DNA of 64,000 nucleotides from Christiangramia flava JLT2011 (GTDB lineage Bacteria > Bacteroidota > Bacteroidia > Flavobacteriales > Flavobacteriaceae). Made by a program: the position numbers and the translations under genes. Shown piece by piece: positions 9,351-17,647 of this stretch (within the stretch, counting starts at the first letter, position 1; the number at the start of each line of letters is the position of its first letter). The stretch covers positions 3,062,001 through 3,126,000 of the forward strand of contig NZ_CP016359.1 of the NCBI RefSeq assembly GCF_001951155.1. Reading direction: 5' to 3'. The notes beneath the pieces were generated by a model. The model did not search any database and was not told where the DNA came from. It saw only the letters and a program-made list of their open reading frames with translations.

Positions 9351-9368
9351 TATAAAGCTTTTCAAACA

Positions 9369-9380
9369 TGATCAGCGTCA
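9369..9380. promoter_or_regulatory. TGAT-N4-GTCA dyad upstream of tonB
   Basis: TGATCAGCGTCA differs from the dyads at 6439 and 8788 by one half-site base. It lies 90 bp upstream of the TonB start. Same inferred regulator, weaker match. Confidence 0.4.
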
Positions 9381-9470
9381 TATTTATTCCGTCAAAGTCA
9401 GGCTAATTTTAGGGTAGAAATCAGGAGCGATCCTGGAAACTGAACCTTCGAACTTTCAAATTTTAGAGCC

Positions 9471-10211
9471 ATGTTACCCAAAAAAAATCCCAAAGCCGAT
9501 CTCAGCCGAAACAGCCTGATCTTTTTCCAGATCGGGCTAATCGTCATGCTGGGTATTTCTTATCTGGCCATCGAATGGCATTTTGATAGTCGGCCTGCGG
9601 TAGATCTGCAGCAACTCGATATGGAAACAGAACGAATCGTGGATGTACCGGTGACCGAATTACGGGAAAAACTTCCTCCGCCACCCCCACCGCCTCCAGC
9701 CCCGGAAGTGATTGAAGTGATTGAGGACAATTCCGTGTTAGAAGAAAGCACTATTCAGTCTACTGAAACCAACCTGAACGATAAGATCGAAGTGGTGGAG
9801 GTGACCGATATTAAAGAAGAAAAGATCGCAGAAGAGATCGAAGATGTGCCTTTTGTGATCATTGCCAATGTCCCGGTTTACCCGGGTTGTGAAAACCAAA
9901 AAGGCAATGACGCGAAAAAACAATGTATGTCTGGTAAGATCCAGGAACTGGTCAAGAGAGAATTCAGAACAGAACTGAGTGCGGAACTGGGGCTTAAAGG
10001 CATTAACAAAATTTACGTGATCTTCCGCATCAATGACAAAGGCGATGTAGAGAATATCCAGGCGAGAGGTCCACATCCTGCGCTGGAGGCAGAGGCCGAA
10101 AGGGTAGTGAAACTCATCCCGAAGATGGAACCGGGAAGACAACGTGATCGTGCGGTTGGAGTGCTGTACACCTTGCCCATCATTTTTGAAGTAAGAAACC
10201 AATCTATTTAA
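9471..10211 (+). CDS. tonB: energy transducer TonB
   Basis: 246 residues. One transmembrane helix (~14-36, SLIFFQIGLIVMLGISYLAI) anchors it in the inner membrane. The periplasmic linker begins with KLPPPPPPPPAPEV and continues acidic (Glu/Val-rich). Residues ~150-246 form a TonB C-terminal domain (KIYVIFRINDKGDVENIQ ... ALEAEAERVVKLIPKMEPGRQ). It transmits proton-motive force from ExbBD to outer-membrane receptors. No ExbB/ExbD nearby, so it is one of several TonB paralogues. A dyad resembling that of the stress genes lies upstream. Confidence 0.93.
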   Translation: MLPKKNPKADLSRNSLIFFQIGLIVMLGISYLAIEWHFDSRPAVDLQQLDMETERIVDVPVTELREKLPPPPPPPPAPEVIEVIEDNSVLEESTIQSTETNLNDKIEVVEVTDIKEEKIAEEIEDVPFVIIANVPVYPGCENQKGNDAKKQCMSGKIQELVKREFRTELSAELGLKGINKIYVIFRINDKGDVENIQARGPHPALEAEAERVVKLIPKMEPGRQRDRAVGVLYTLPIIFEVRNQSI

Positions 10212-10549
10212 ATACCAGGTTTAGTCGGTGCTTTCATATGTAAACCTGAATTCAGGAGATTGCCGGTGTGAATTAGTCATAATTTCGGCAATCTTCTGAA
10301 TGATTTAGGGTGTTCGTTTGCTAGATGCTGTATTCCATAAGAGCAGTTTCCAGAAGATACAATTCTATAGGTTTCTGAATTCTTTTGAACATTTGCTGGC
10401 GAACACCTTCTGTTCTTTTATGGAAATGGATTCCGCTGCTCATTTTTTAATTCTTGCAGCTAGAATTGCCATCCAGTATCTAAAGTAAAAAAGAGGATCC
10501 TTCCGTCAGCGATTCCATATTCCGCTACTGCAATTCGAAGTTCAAACCT
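10212..10549. other. intergenic region with imperfect inverted repeats
   Basis: 338 bp between convergent genes. It contains a 13-bp inverted repeat, CAGGAGATTGCCG (10253-10265) and CGGCAATCTTCTG (10286-10298), with one G-T pair, plus further complementary pairs (GGTGTTCG near 10308 with CGAACACC near 10401; TTCCATAAGAGCAG near 10332 with CTGTTCTTTTATGGAA near 10410). No T-tract follows. It may be a structured 3' region or remains of a lost element; no gene seen. Confidence 0.35.
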
Positions 10550-11953
10550 TCAAATTTCATGCAGTACCCAATTACCAATTTTTTCAAGAATTTTCGGACT
10601 CATAGTTTGTTCGATCTGCGGGTACTCAGTGATCTGGCCGGTTTTGCTTTCCTGGAACAGGTGATTGAGACCGGGCATCAGAACGACCTCGTACTTTTCA
10701 GCGTGGCTTTTTTGTAAGGCTTTTTCCACTGGTTCCAGGTGGTATTTGGGTGGCACCTGGGTATCGTGACTTCCGTATAAAGCCAAGGCCGGAACATCCA
10801 GTTTGCTAATTTCTACTGATGGATCGTAATTGTAAAAATAGCGGATCCACGGATTGGTTCTACTTTCAACCAGGTTTTCAATAAATTCAGCTTTATCGAT
10901 AGTTGCCGGGAGAATGGAGGCTAACATTTCAGAGTGCTGATAGAAGGACCTCAATTCATTTTTTACTGCGGCAGCGTCTTTATCCGAAGCCGCGATATCA
11001 ATGGCCTTCTTTACATACGTTTGATACTGTTCTTCGTCCTTGACCGGGAAATTTCGGTAATCCAGGGCCTGTTGCAGGGAAACCTGTTTACCCTTAACAC
11101 CGGTGCCCGCTAACATGATAATAAAGGAAACATCTTCTGAAATATTTGCCACCTTGGGAGCGATAATGGCTCCTTCGCTATGGCCTATCAAACCTATCTT
11201 GTTATTGCCGATATCTGATCTGCTCTTTAGATATTTGATGATCTTCAGGACATCATTAGAAAAGTCGGCCGTGGTCACTTTTTCGAAATTTCCGGTCGAT
11301 TCGCCGATTCCACGATCATCATACCGTAAGACCGCGATTCCTTTTCGTGTAAGATAATCGGCCAGGACCCAAAAAGGTTTATGTCCCATATAGGATTCAT
11401 CGCGATCCTGGGGACCACTGCCAGAGATCAATATGACCACCGGTGTATTTTGGCCAAATTCCCGGGGTAGGGTCAAGGTTCCGGCCAGTAGAAGATTTTC
11501 TTCCGGATTTGGGATTTTTACATCTTCCACCAGGTACGGGTACGGTTTAACAGGTTCCTGAGGCCTTTTGGGAGTTTCTGCTTGCTTTACATTTTCTTCC
11601 TTTGAAAGGCTTAACGGAACGCTATTTAGGCCTTCCTGAAAAGTACCGTGAATTTTCCCTGCTTCCTTATCCCAATTTCCGCTGAATTTAAAGCCGAGGT
11701 TAGAAGCGTCAATGATCAGGTTTTTCTCTATCAGCTTCGTGGACGCCGGCTGAAGTTCCTTTAAACCCTGGCTGGGAATTGCCAGTTGGGTAATAAGTTC
11801 ATCCTGATCTTTTGAAATTTCGAAGATGAAAAGCATGGTTTTACCGGGTTGAACTTCCAGATCTCCCTGCCAGGTTCCTTCAATAGACTGCGCATATAGC
11901 TCATTGAGGAAAATGGATACTATTAGCAATAACGTAATCATAATGGTTTTCAT
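10550..11953 (-). CDS. secreted alpha/beta hydrolase
   Basis: 467 residues with a signal peptide. Residues ~20-130 form a beta-rich N-terminal domain (GTWQGDLEVQPGKTMLFIFE). The hydrolase domain follows: oxyanion region ISGSGPQDRDE, DDRGIGES, nucleophile elbow GHSEG (Ser ~257), acid in GSHDTQVPP (~393) and catalytic His in GLNHLF (~428). It probably cleaves an ester or peptide bond in the periplasm; substrate unknown. Separated from the upstream sigma-factor pair by a hairpin at 11977, so it may have its own promoter. Confidence 0.9.
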   Translation of the reverse strand: MKTIMITLLLIVSIFLNELYAQSIEGTWQGDLEVQPGKTMLFIFEISKDQDELITQLAIPSQGLKELQPASTKLIEKNLIIDASNLGFKFSGNWDKEAGKIHGTFQEGLNSVPLSLSKEENVKQAETPKRPQEPVKPYPYLVEDVKIPNPEENLLLAGTLTLPREFGQNTPVVILISGSGPQDRDESYMGHKPFWVLADYLTRKGIAVLRYDDRGIGESTGNFEKVTTADFSNDVLKIIKYLKSRSDIGNNKIGLIGHSEGAIIAPKVANISEDVSFIIMLAGTGVKGKQVSLQQALDYRNFPVKDEEQYQTYVKKAIDIAASDKDAAAVKNELRSFYQHSEMLASILPATIDKAEFIENLVESRTNPWIRYFYNYDPSVEISKLDVPALALYGSHDTQVPPKYHLEPVEKALQKSHAEKYEVVLMPGLNHLFQESKTGQITEYPQIEQTMSPKILEKIGNWVLHEI

Positions 11954-11976
11954 AAGAATGTTGAGTTTAGGGCATA

Positions 11977-12008
11977 GCTATCCGTCTGCTGAAGTTTCAG
12001 CTGATAGC
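11977..12008 (-). terminator. intercistronic hairpin between the sigma-factor pair and hydrolase gene
   Basis: Nested stems GCTATC / GATAGC (outer) and GCTGAA / TTCAGC (inner, 2-nt loop). There is no clear T-tract in the minus-strand direction, so it may be a weak terminator or mRNA-stability hairpin. Confidence 0.35.
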
Positions 12009-12031
12009 AATACGGGTATTTAAACAATGGT

Positions 12032-12625
12032 TTAGTGGTTAATGTCGGAGAGCAGCTTCTCGGTGGCTTCCAAAGATTTTTTGTAAGACCGGAAGACCCA
12101 AAATGCAAATCCTAAAAAAGCAATGATGGAAATTGGAAAAGTCAGGGTCCAGAAATGCTCGGTTTCACTGAGGTCTACACCTTTAATAGCTGAAAGTACA
12201 GGAATGGCTACGATCAGTAAAAACAGTCCTAATGACACGTTCAATTTTTGAAATTTTTGAAACCTCATCTTCCGTTTTCCGAAATCATTTAAAGTGTCTA
12301 AATAAGTTTTCGAGGAGATGGGTAAATTTTGCATAAGATTCAGACTGCGTAAGGAAATTACCGGCAGTGTAAGGAGCAAACCAATCGCAATGATCGCGAA
12401 GATCTTTTCAGCCAAAGGATCTATTTTTACAAAATTCATGATTAAATAAACGGCTCCAAGGTAACAGATGATCGTGCCTATCATTTCAGGATACCTGATT
12501 TTATTCAATTTTGAATGATACTTCTGTTCGGTTACCTTTTCAAGAAGGTTCTTAGTGAGCAACTCCTGTTTTTCTACTTTTTTGCTCATTCCTTCCCATA
12601 AATTTTTCATCTCTTCTAATTCCAT
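12032..12625 (-). CDS. membrane protein paired with ECF sigma factor, candidate anti-sigma factor
   Basis: 197 residues. A charged cytoplasmic N-terminus (~1-45, EEMKNLWEGMSKKVEKQELL) precedes four hydrophobic helices in two pairs (~47-65, 72-90, 128-146, 157-175). It starts 5 bp after the stop of the sigma-factor gene, the usual place for an anti-sigma factor. There is no recognisable zinc anti-sigma motif (HxxxCxxC), so the role is inferred from context only. Confidence 0.7.
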   Translation of the reverse strand: MELEEMKNLWEGMSKKVEKQELLTKNLLEKVTEQKYHSKLNKIRYPEMIGTIICYLGAVYLIMNFVKIDPLAEKIFAIIAIGLLLTLPVISLRSLNLMQNLPISSKTYLDTLNDFGKRKMRFQKFQKLNVSLGLFLLIVAIPVLSAIKGVDLSETEHFWTLTFPISIIAFLGFAFWVFRSYKKSLEATEKLLSDINH

Positions 12626-12630
12626 GATAG

Positions 12631-13119
12631 TTAGTTTTTAGTTAGTCGGGATTTCAATTTTTTCTTGATCCTTGAAATTTTGGTTCCAACGTTCGTTTTT
12701 GTGATTCCTATGATTTCTGCAATTTCATCATGACTCTTTCCTTCGAGGAACAACAGGATAATACCTTTTTCCAGGAGGTTTAATTGTTGAATTTGATCGT
12801 GGAGCAACTGTAGTTTTTCTTCTTCTGAATGATCCTGCTGCTCCGTAATTCTTTCTGCCATAGGATCAATACTGGTAGTTCCTATGTTTCTCTGACTCTT
12901 TTTCAAATGATAGATCGCGGTATTCATGGCCACCCGGTACATCCAGGTGCTTAATTTGGAAAATTCCTTGAAGCTGTCGTAAGATTTCCAAAGTTGAAAA
13001 ACAATTTCCTGATAAAGATCTTCCCGGTCCTGCAGACTATCGGTATACAGAAAAGTCACTTTATAAATCAGGCCTTCATGTTCTTTAATCGCTTTGGTAA
13101 AATGTTCTTTTTTATTCAT
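12631..13119 (-). CDS. ECF-type RNA polymerase sigma factor
   Basis: 162 residues, typical ECF length. Region 2 is visible as GLIYKVTFLYTDSLQDREDLYQ.., with FSKLSTWMYRVAMNTAIYHLKK (2.3/2.4), and region 4 as LLEKGIILLFLEGKSHDEIAEI.. with TKTNVGTKISRIKKKL forming the helix-turn-helix. It directs RNA polymerase to a small regulon, presumably under control of the membrane protein encoded just downstream. The 5' flank is AT-rich and may hold an autoregulated promoter. Confidence 0.9.
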   Translation of the reverse strand: MNKKEHFTKAIKEHEGLIYKVTFLYTDSLQDREDLYQEIVFQLWKSYDSFKEFSKLSTWMYRVAMNTAIYHLKKSQRNIGTTSIDPMAERITEQQDHSEEEKLQLLHDQIQQLNLLEKGIILLFLEGKSHDEIAEIIGITKTNVGTKISRIKKKLKSRLTKN

Positions 13120-13331
13120 CTGAAATTGAAACTGCTCCTTATTAGTGTATCAAATTTTGAAAAAATCACACATCAGAAGATTTTTTTTTAAAAACATTTT
13201 GAGACCATCGGTAATTCGCTTTATCACAACAAAATTACCATTTATCCACAGGAAACTTACCGGTTAACGAATTATAGCCCTTTTTGGTGCTTTCCTGGAA
13301 TAAATTGCGGGTATAAACAAAACTTGAAGCT

Positions 13332-13481
13332 ATGAACTGTAACGATTTCCACAAGCAGAAACGACCGAGAAAAGTCTCGCAAGTTTCCTTTCAGTGCCCC
13401 ACCTGCATCAAAAATGTTTGTACCGCTCACAAGGGAGATGAAAATGTATGCCTTTGCGGCTTAAAGATCATTGGAAGATAA
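13332..13481 (+). CDS. 49-residue Cys-rich putative zinc-ribbon protein
   Basis: A short ORF starting MNCNDFHKQKRP. It has CPTC at residues 22-25, then Cys30, His33 and CLCG (40-43), enough Cys/His for one or two zinc sites, and a basic N-terminus that could bind nucleic acid. Its 3' end overlaps the longest reading of the next ORF, and the STAS protein then starts 38 bp after its stop. No family recognised. The Cys clustering argues against chance, but no ribosome binding site is evident. Confidence 0.55.
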   Translation: MNCNDFHKQKRPRKVSQVSFQCPTCIKNVCTAHKGDENVCLCGLKIIGR

Positions 13482-13519
13482 CGAAAACTGAATCCAGACA
13501 AAAACTCCAATCACTTTAC

Positions 13520-13828
13520 ATGAAAAACATGCATCTACACGTCAAGGAAATGAACAACCAGTTACAGCTGAAGGGGCGGCTTACCGGCGACAATATCAAA
13601 GTGATACAGATCCGCCTGAAAACACTCTTCAATTTTTCAGAACAACTCATTATCGATCTTACCGGTCTGAGCCGGATTGAACCGGAAGGCATCTATAAAT
13701 TGCAACGATTAAAAGCGGAAGCGAAAGAAATGGATAAGAAACTGTTCCTGATGAGCGTACGGAATAAGAGAGTGGAAAAATCTTTCCGAACGCTTGATCT
13801 TCAGGAGCTTCTGGATATCGCAGTGTGA
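13520..13828 (+). CDS. STAS-domain protein, orphan anti-anti-sigma-like
   Basis: 102 residues from the ATG at 13520; upstream in-frame starts (13448) overlap the Cys-rich gene and add unlike sequence. The fold pattern LQLKGRLTGDNI, LIIDLTGLSRIEPEGIY, KKLFLMSVR is STAS/SpoIIAA-like. Where SpoIIAA has the phosphorylated Ser of D-S-S-G, this protein has E-P-E-G, so it cannot be switched by Ser phosphorylation in the usual way. It resembles the STAS protein at 22479. No cognate RsbW-type kinase is in the window. Confidence 0.75.
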   Translation: MKNMHLHVKEMNNQLQLKGRLTGDNIKVIQIRLKTLFNFSEQLIIDLTGLSRIEPEGIYKLQRLKAEAKEMDKKLFLMSVRNKRVEKSFRTLDLQELLDIAV

Positions 13829-13848
13829 AAAAAGGAATTTTCCTCGCG

Positions 13849-13879
13849 CCGTTCATCCCTGAAAATACACCGTTCATCC
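13849..13879 (+). promoter_or_regulatory. direct repeat resembling a LytTR-regulator binding site
   Basis: CCGTTCATCC occurs twice, at 13849-13858 and 13870-13879, exactly 21 bp start to start. LytTR regulators bind 9-bp direct repeats of the form [TA][AC][CA]GTTN[AG][TG] with about 12-13 bp between. The second copy (ACCGTTCAT) matches fully, the first all but one base. It lies 95 bp upstream of the T9SS type B gene. The core resembles the CCATTCGTC half-sites at 21546, 22878 and 29540. Confidence 0.6.
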
Positions 13880-13973
13880 TAGCTCCAATTCGCTTTAACG
13901 AATAGTCCCTGTCAAATTCTATTAGCTGAATTATTTTCACCTTCAATAAAACATAACCAGCCAAACTAAAAAT

Positions 13974-14843
13974 ATGAATACTCTAAAGGCCATTTTCGTA
14001 TTCACCTCTTTACCCAGAATTTTCCGGATAGTCTTCCTGGTAATCTTGGTGCTTACTGCGGAAAACATCCAGGCTTCTTCTTATTCTGAGGCTATGGAAA
14101 AAGAAACGAATAATGGTAAAAATCCTCATTCTCTTTCCGAAGAAGAAAAACAACTGAATTTACTAATCTATAAAATCCCGAACGATGCTGATTCTGATGG
14201 CCTTACTGATTTTGAGGAAGCGATTTTAGGAACCGATCCTGAAAATCCTGATACCGATTACGACGGGATTAATGACGGCGAGGAATTTCATAAAAATACC
14301 GACCCGTTGAATGCCTGTGATCCAGATGCTGATAATGCCCATTGTGACCAGGATGGTGACGGTCTTACCAATTCTGAAGAGATCAGCGCGGGAACCGACC
14401 CACAGCAGGCAGATACCGATGGGGATGGTCTGGAGGATGGAGAAGAGCTCGCTCAGGGAAGTGATCCGTTGGATGCTTGCGATCCAGGCTGTGAAACCGG
14501 CAGTATGGCAGAAACCATGGAAATGGAAGAAGTGATCGATGTGGCCGTTAAGAACCAATTGATCTCCCCAAATGGAGACGGTAAAAACGACACACTGGAA
14601 ATCAAAAATCTGGAGCAGTGCACCAAAAGCAAAGTGCAGATCTTTAATCGATGGGGAATTCTGGTATGGGAATCAGATTCTTATAACTCCGGTAAAATTT
14701 GTTTTGACGGGAGAGCCAATGCGAAAATGGCAGGAACCCAGACCGACTTTTTACCCGCAGGCACCTATTTCTACCTCATTGAATACTGGGATAAAACCAA
14801 GGCTAAACATACTAAAACCGGTTATATCTACCTCAACTGGTAA
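13974..14843 (+). CDS. T9SS type B sorted protein with thrombospondin type 3 calcium repeats
   Basis: 289 residues with an N-terminal signal/membrane segment (~14-37). Residues ~65-170 are calcium-binding TSP3 repeats (DADSDGLTDFEEAILGTDP, DTDYDGINDGEEF, DQDGDGLTNSEE, DTDGDGLEDGEEL). Residues ~200-289 are a gliding-motility-associated C-terminal (type B) sorting domain: ISPNGDGKNDTLEI, VQIFNRWGILVWES, FLPAGTYFYLIEYWD. It should be exported by T9SS to the cell surface. It is 22 bp ahead of a PorP/SprF gene, the usual partner of type B cargo. Confidence 0.9.
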   Translation: MNTLKAIFVFTSLPRIFRIVFLVILVLTAENIQASSYSEAMEKETNNGKNPHSLSEEEKQLNLLIYKIPNDADSDGLTDFEEAILGTDPENPDTDYDGINDGEEFHKNTDPLNACDPDADNAHCDQDGDGLTNSEEISAGTDPQQADTDGDGLEDGEELAQGSDPLDACDPGCETGSMAETMEMEEVIDVAVKNQLISPNGDGKNDTLEIKNLEQCTKSKVQIFNRWGILVWESDSYNSGKICFDGRANAKMAGTQTDFLPAGTYFYLIEYWDKTKAKHTKTGYIYLNW

Positions 14844-14865
14844 CCCACACCTAAACTAACTGATC

Positions 14866-15777
14866 ATGAAAAAACAAAGTCTCATTATTGCCCTGCTAAC
14901 TGGTTTCCTGGCCTTTTCGCAACAGGATTCCCAGTTCACTCAGTACGTTTACAATACGGTGAGTTTTAACCCGGGTTATACCGGTAGCCGGGGTGTTCCA
15001 ACGCTCACGGGGATGTATCGTAACCAATGGATGGGTATGGAAGGCGCGCCGGTGACGCAAAGTTTTAATTTTCATGGCCCCGTTGGAGAGCGGGTAGGAA
15101 CGGGCTTAATGGTCATGCATGATAAGATTGGCCCGGTCCGGGAAACGTATATTGATGGTCTTTTTTCATACAAAATCCGGTTGAAAAGGGGCGGAAACCT
15201 GTCTTTTGGTCTTAAAGGCGGATTGCATTTCTTCAACGTGGATTACAGCAGACTCGCCAATTACGAAGATGATCCCGAAATGATCAATAAATACTGGAAC
15301 AAAAAGGTTTCGCCAAATTTTGGGGTGGGAATGTATTATTATACCGATGATTTTTACGTCGGAATATCACTTCCCAACATCCTGGAAACACGACATTTTG
15401 ATGGAGAATCTGTCTCCCAGGCAAAAGAAATGAAGAACTTTTACCTGATGTCTGGCTATGTTTTTGAAATTGAACCCGACTGGCATCTCAAACCATCCCT
15501 GCTTCTAAAGTGGGTTCGCGGTGCGCCTATGCAACTGGATGTCGCAGCAACGGCCTGGTTCAGAAAACGCTTTTCCCTGGGCGCATCTTATCGCTGGGAT
15601 GCGGCCTATAGTATTTTAAGCGGATTCCAGCTTACTGAAAATTTACTCGTTGGGCTTTCTTATGATAAGGAGGTGACCGATCTGGGCAATACACAATATA
15701 ATGATGGCTCTCTGGAAGTGCTTCTTCGGTTTGATATGTTCCGCGGAAGGGGCTACCAGAGCCAGCGACTGTTTTAA
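14866..15777 (+). CDS. PorP/SprF family T9SS outer-membrane protein
   Basis: 303 residues: signal peptide, then the family signature QDSQFTQYVYNTVSFNPGYTGS near the N-terminus, followed by alternating beta-strands of an outer-membrane barrel (GLFSYKIRLKRGGNLSFGLKGG, PNFGVGMYYYTDDFYVGISLPN). PorP/SprF proteins are linked to surface attachment of type B T9SS cargo. Encoded directly after such a cargo gene; the unit ends at the terminator at 15799. Confidence 0.92.
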   Translation: MKKQSLIIALLTGFLAFSQQDSQFTQYVYNTVSFNPGYTGSRGVPTLTGMYRNQWMGMEGAPVTQSFNFHGPVGERVGTGLMVMHDKIGPVRETYIDGLFSYKIRLKRGGNLSFGLKGGLHFFNVDYSRLANYEDDPEMINKYWNKKVSPNFGVGMYYYTDDFYVGISLPNILETRHFDGESVSQAKEMKNFYLMSGYVFEIEPDWHLKPSLLLKWVRGAPMQLDVAATAWFRKRFSLGASYRWDAAYSILSGFQLTENLLVGLSYDKEVTDLGNTQYNDGSLEVLLRFDMFRGRGYQSQRLF

Positions 15778-15798
15778 TCTACCCTTTACTTAACCTAT

Positions 15799-15831
15799 GC
15801 CTGGTTCCTTTGGATCGGGCTTTTTTATTTT
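15799..15831 (+). terminator. terminator of the type B cargo/PorP operon
   Basis: Stem GCCTGGTTC / GGATCGGGC (three G-U pairs), loop CTTT, followed by TTTTTTATTTTT. Confidence 0.75.
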
Positions 15832-16481
15832 TGAAATTCTGAAACCAGTCCGGTTAAATTTCCAGGTCTACGAGCAAAGGATTAAATAAAACCTGGTTGA
15901 ATTCCAGTTTTTCCTCCTGGAAAAAGTTGAAACTGGTTGAAAATAAATGGAATTGCCACTATCTCTTTGTTTCTACGTCAAAATGGTGAAACGAATGGTC
16001 TTTTCTGGTTTTAACGGGGAACTGATGGACTTCCGATCGCTGACGGGTAAGAATTTTAATGGTTTGATCCAGGTTTTGAATTTTAGCATTTTCCGCAGGC
16101 TCATCAGGTGTTTGGGAGGTTCTGAAAACAGTACTTTTCGACTTTTTCCACAGCGTGGGTATCCCTCGCTCCATTATCGATGAGGTTTCTCCCATTTTAA
16201 TACCAGTTTTAGAAAATCTTCGGCGCCAGAATTTCAGAAAGCTACATCCCGGTGAATCACTATCCCCTTGAGTTACTGCGTTAATAATTGCAAAAATCAT
16301 AAACCTGTTCACCTATGGTGGTTTTTTGAAAGTTTCGGAAATCAGGAAATACTTTCCTCATCCTTGGAAGCGAAAACTGATCGTTCGGAACACTTTTTTC
16401 GAAAGAAAGGTTTCCAGAAAGACTGCAATTCCTGAAGCATTACAGAATAGTAGCATACAGCATATTTTTCCGAAGAAAAAC
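15832..16481. other. 650-bp region without a convincing gene
   Basis: It lies between the PorP operon and the 3' end of the fibre cluster. A hairpin TTTTTCC / GGAAAAA and two CTGGTTGAA direct repeats lie near 15890-15935. A 117-codon minus-strand frame (15959-16312) begins with GTG, has biased basic/Ser composition and matches no family I know; I rate it as probably non-coding. Possibly decayed sequence. Confidence 0.4.
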
Positions 16482-17060
16482 TTATAACAAACTGCCCACC
16501 ACCGTGTATACGATATTGAAATTGCCTGTTCCGCCGGCAAATTTGCTGCTGGCCTTGATCCGGAATTGCACCGGGATATCGGTTCTACAGCCCACAAATT
16601 CAAAGATCTTGATCGCCTGGGAGCCATCGTTGGGAACAGGGATATAATCACCGCCGTTGGAGGGCGTAAGGTCACGCGGTCCCAGGGGTTGAATGATCAA
16701 AAGGTCATAAATGCTTACCTCCGGGAACCTGGAGCCGCTATTCATATAAGTACGGGCTTCAATTTGCAGATTGGCGGGAAGGTTTTGCGTATGCACATAC
16801 ACGCTGTACCTGAAAACATTTTCATTGCACATGACTTCGGAATTCAGCAATAATAGAGGATCCAGCGTAAAACTGATCAGGTTGGCATCGATCGCGCTTT
16901 CAAATCCTGTGACTGTGTCATCAAGGCCTGCTTCGCGAACCACATCGTCAATATTCTGAATAAAAGCCGGCATCCCCGAAACATTCATCGTACCCGGCAA
17001 CAGCTGCGCATGAATCCAACTCGAAGTAATGATGGACAGGAAAAGTAGTATTTTTTTCAT
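16482..17060 (-). CDS. secreted beta-rich protein, putative minor fibre subunit
   Basis: 192 residues with a clear signal peptide (ending IHAQ). The mature part is beta-rich and ends FNIVYTVVGSLL, an alternating hydrophobic strand like the C-terminus of the major-subunit candidate at 21622 (TLVYTLTDL). Cys78-like and Cys157-like residues may form a disulfide. Last gene of the chaperone-usher-like operon, 11 bp after the previous stop. No named family recognised; the subunit role is inferred from size, composition and position. Confidence 0.7.
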   Translation of the reverse strand: MKKILLFLSIITSSWIHAQLLPGTMNVSGMPAFIQNIDDVVREAGLDDTVTGFESAIDANLISFTLDPLLLLNSEVMCNENVFRYSVYVHTQNLPANLQIEARTYMNSGSRFPEVSIYDLLIIQPLGPRDLTPSNGGDYIPVPNDGSQAIKIFEFVGCRTDIPVQFRIKASSKFAGGTGNFNIVYTVVGSLL

Positions 17061-17071
17061 GGTTCAGGTTG

Positions 17072-17647
17072 TTAGCGTATTTCAAAAAGTATTTCAAAAC
17101 CAGGCGGAAGAGAAAGAGCTTCCGGGTTCTGGATCATGTATTGCACCTGGTAGCCGGTACCTTCGCCATCCCCGGAATAACCGTTGGCAAAATCGTAGAC
17201 AATGACCTGCTCGCTGGTACTGAGATTCACAGGATTATAATTGGGATTTGGATTATAATCTCCGCCAATATTGGCGGTATTGATGATCTGTAGCTGGATG
17301 CTCATACCCGCCGGAATGGGCTGGCTGGCTCTAACAAAGATCCTGGCATTCTGGTAATTAAGTGACCGCCAGGTGAAATTCACCCAAAAATCACCGCTGG
17401 AGGCACCCGGGCCACCACCGGTAAAAGGATTTCCGGCTTCTAAAGTTTCACCGCCACCTGCAGCAGCACTGAAGGGATCTGGCTCCAGGTCAATCAGTGA
17501 AATTGGCTGCACCTGGACCGTAGCTCCTACACTTTGCTGGTCGCCGCCCAGGATAAAACTATTGGGATCAAACGCATTGATGGTCTCCTGCGCTGTAAAT
17601 TTCTGCAGGGAAGCGATCAGTATCAATAAATAACAGGCTTTTCTCAT
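17072..17647 (-). CDS. secreted beta-rich protein, putative minor fibre subunit
   Basis: 191 residues with a signal peptide. Gly/Pro-rich near 65-90 (AAAGGGETLEAGNPFTGGG), then beta-strands (FWVNFTWRSLNYQNARIFVR, MSIQLQIINTANIGG), ending in a hydrophobic strand GFEILFEIR. Its start overlaps the stop of the usher-like gene (ATGA), indicating translational coupling. It could be a tip or anchor component of the assembled fibre. Family not recognised. Confidence 0.7.
   Translation of the reverse strand: MRKACYLLILIASLQKFTAQETINAFDPNSFILGGDQQSVGATVQVQPISLIDLEPDPFSAAAGGGETLEAGNPFTGGGPGASSGDFWVNFTWRSLNYQNARIFVRASQPIPAGMSIQLQIINTANIGGDYNPNPNYNPVNLSTSEQVIVYDFANGYSGDGEGTGYQVQYMIQNPEALSLPPGFEILFEIR

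Noticed and set aside
13205..13246. CCATCG and CCATTT copies upstream of the Cys-rich/STAS genes
   Set aside because: Order is reversed and spacing (33 bp) differs from the four conserved promoters.
15989..15998. ACGAATGG-like sequence similar to the fibre promoter half-site
   Set aside because: No second half-site or -7 element at the right spacing and no downstream gene in that orientation.
15959..16312. 117-codon minus-strand frame beside the fibre cluster
   Set aside because: It starts with GTG, has Ser/Lys/Thr-biased composition with no domain or signal peptide, and no ribosome site; no family resemblance.
16358..16675. 105-codon minus-strand frame overlapping the 3' half of the gene at 16482
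   Set aside because: Mostly inside a well-supported secreted-protein gene in another frame; Arg/Ser-rich shadow.
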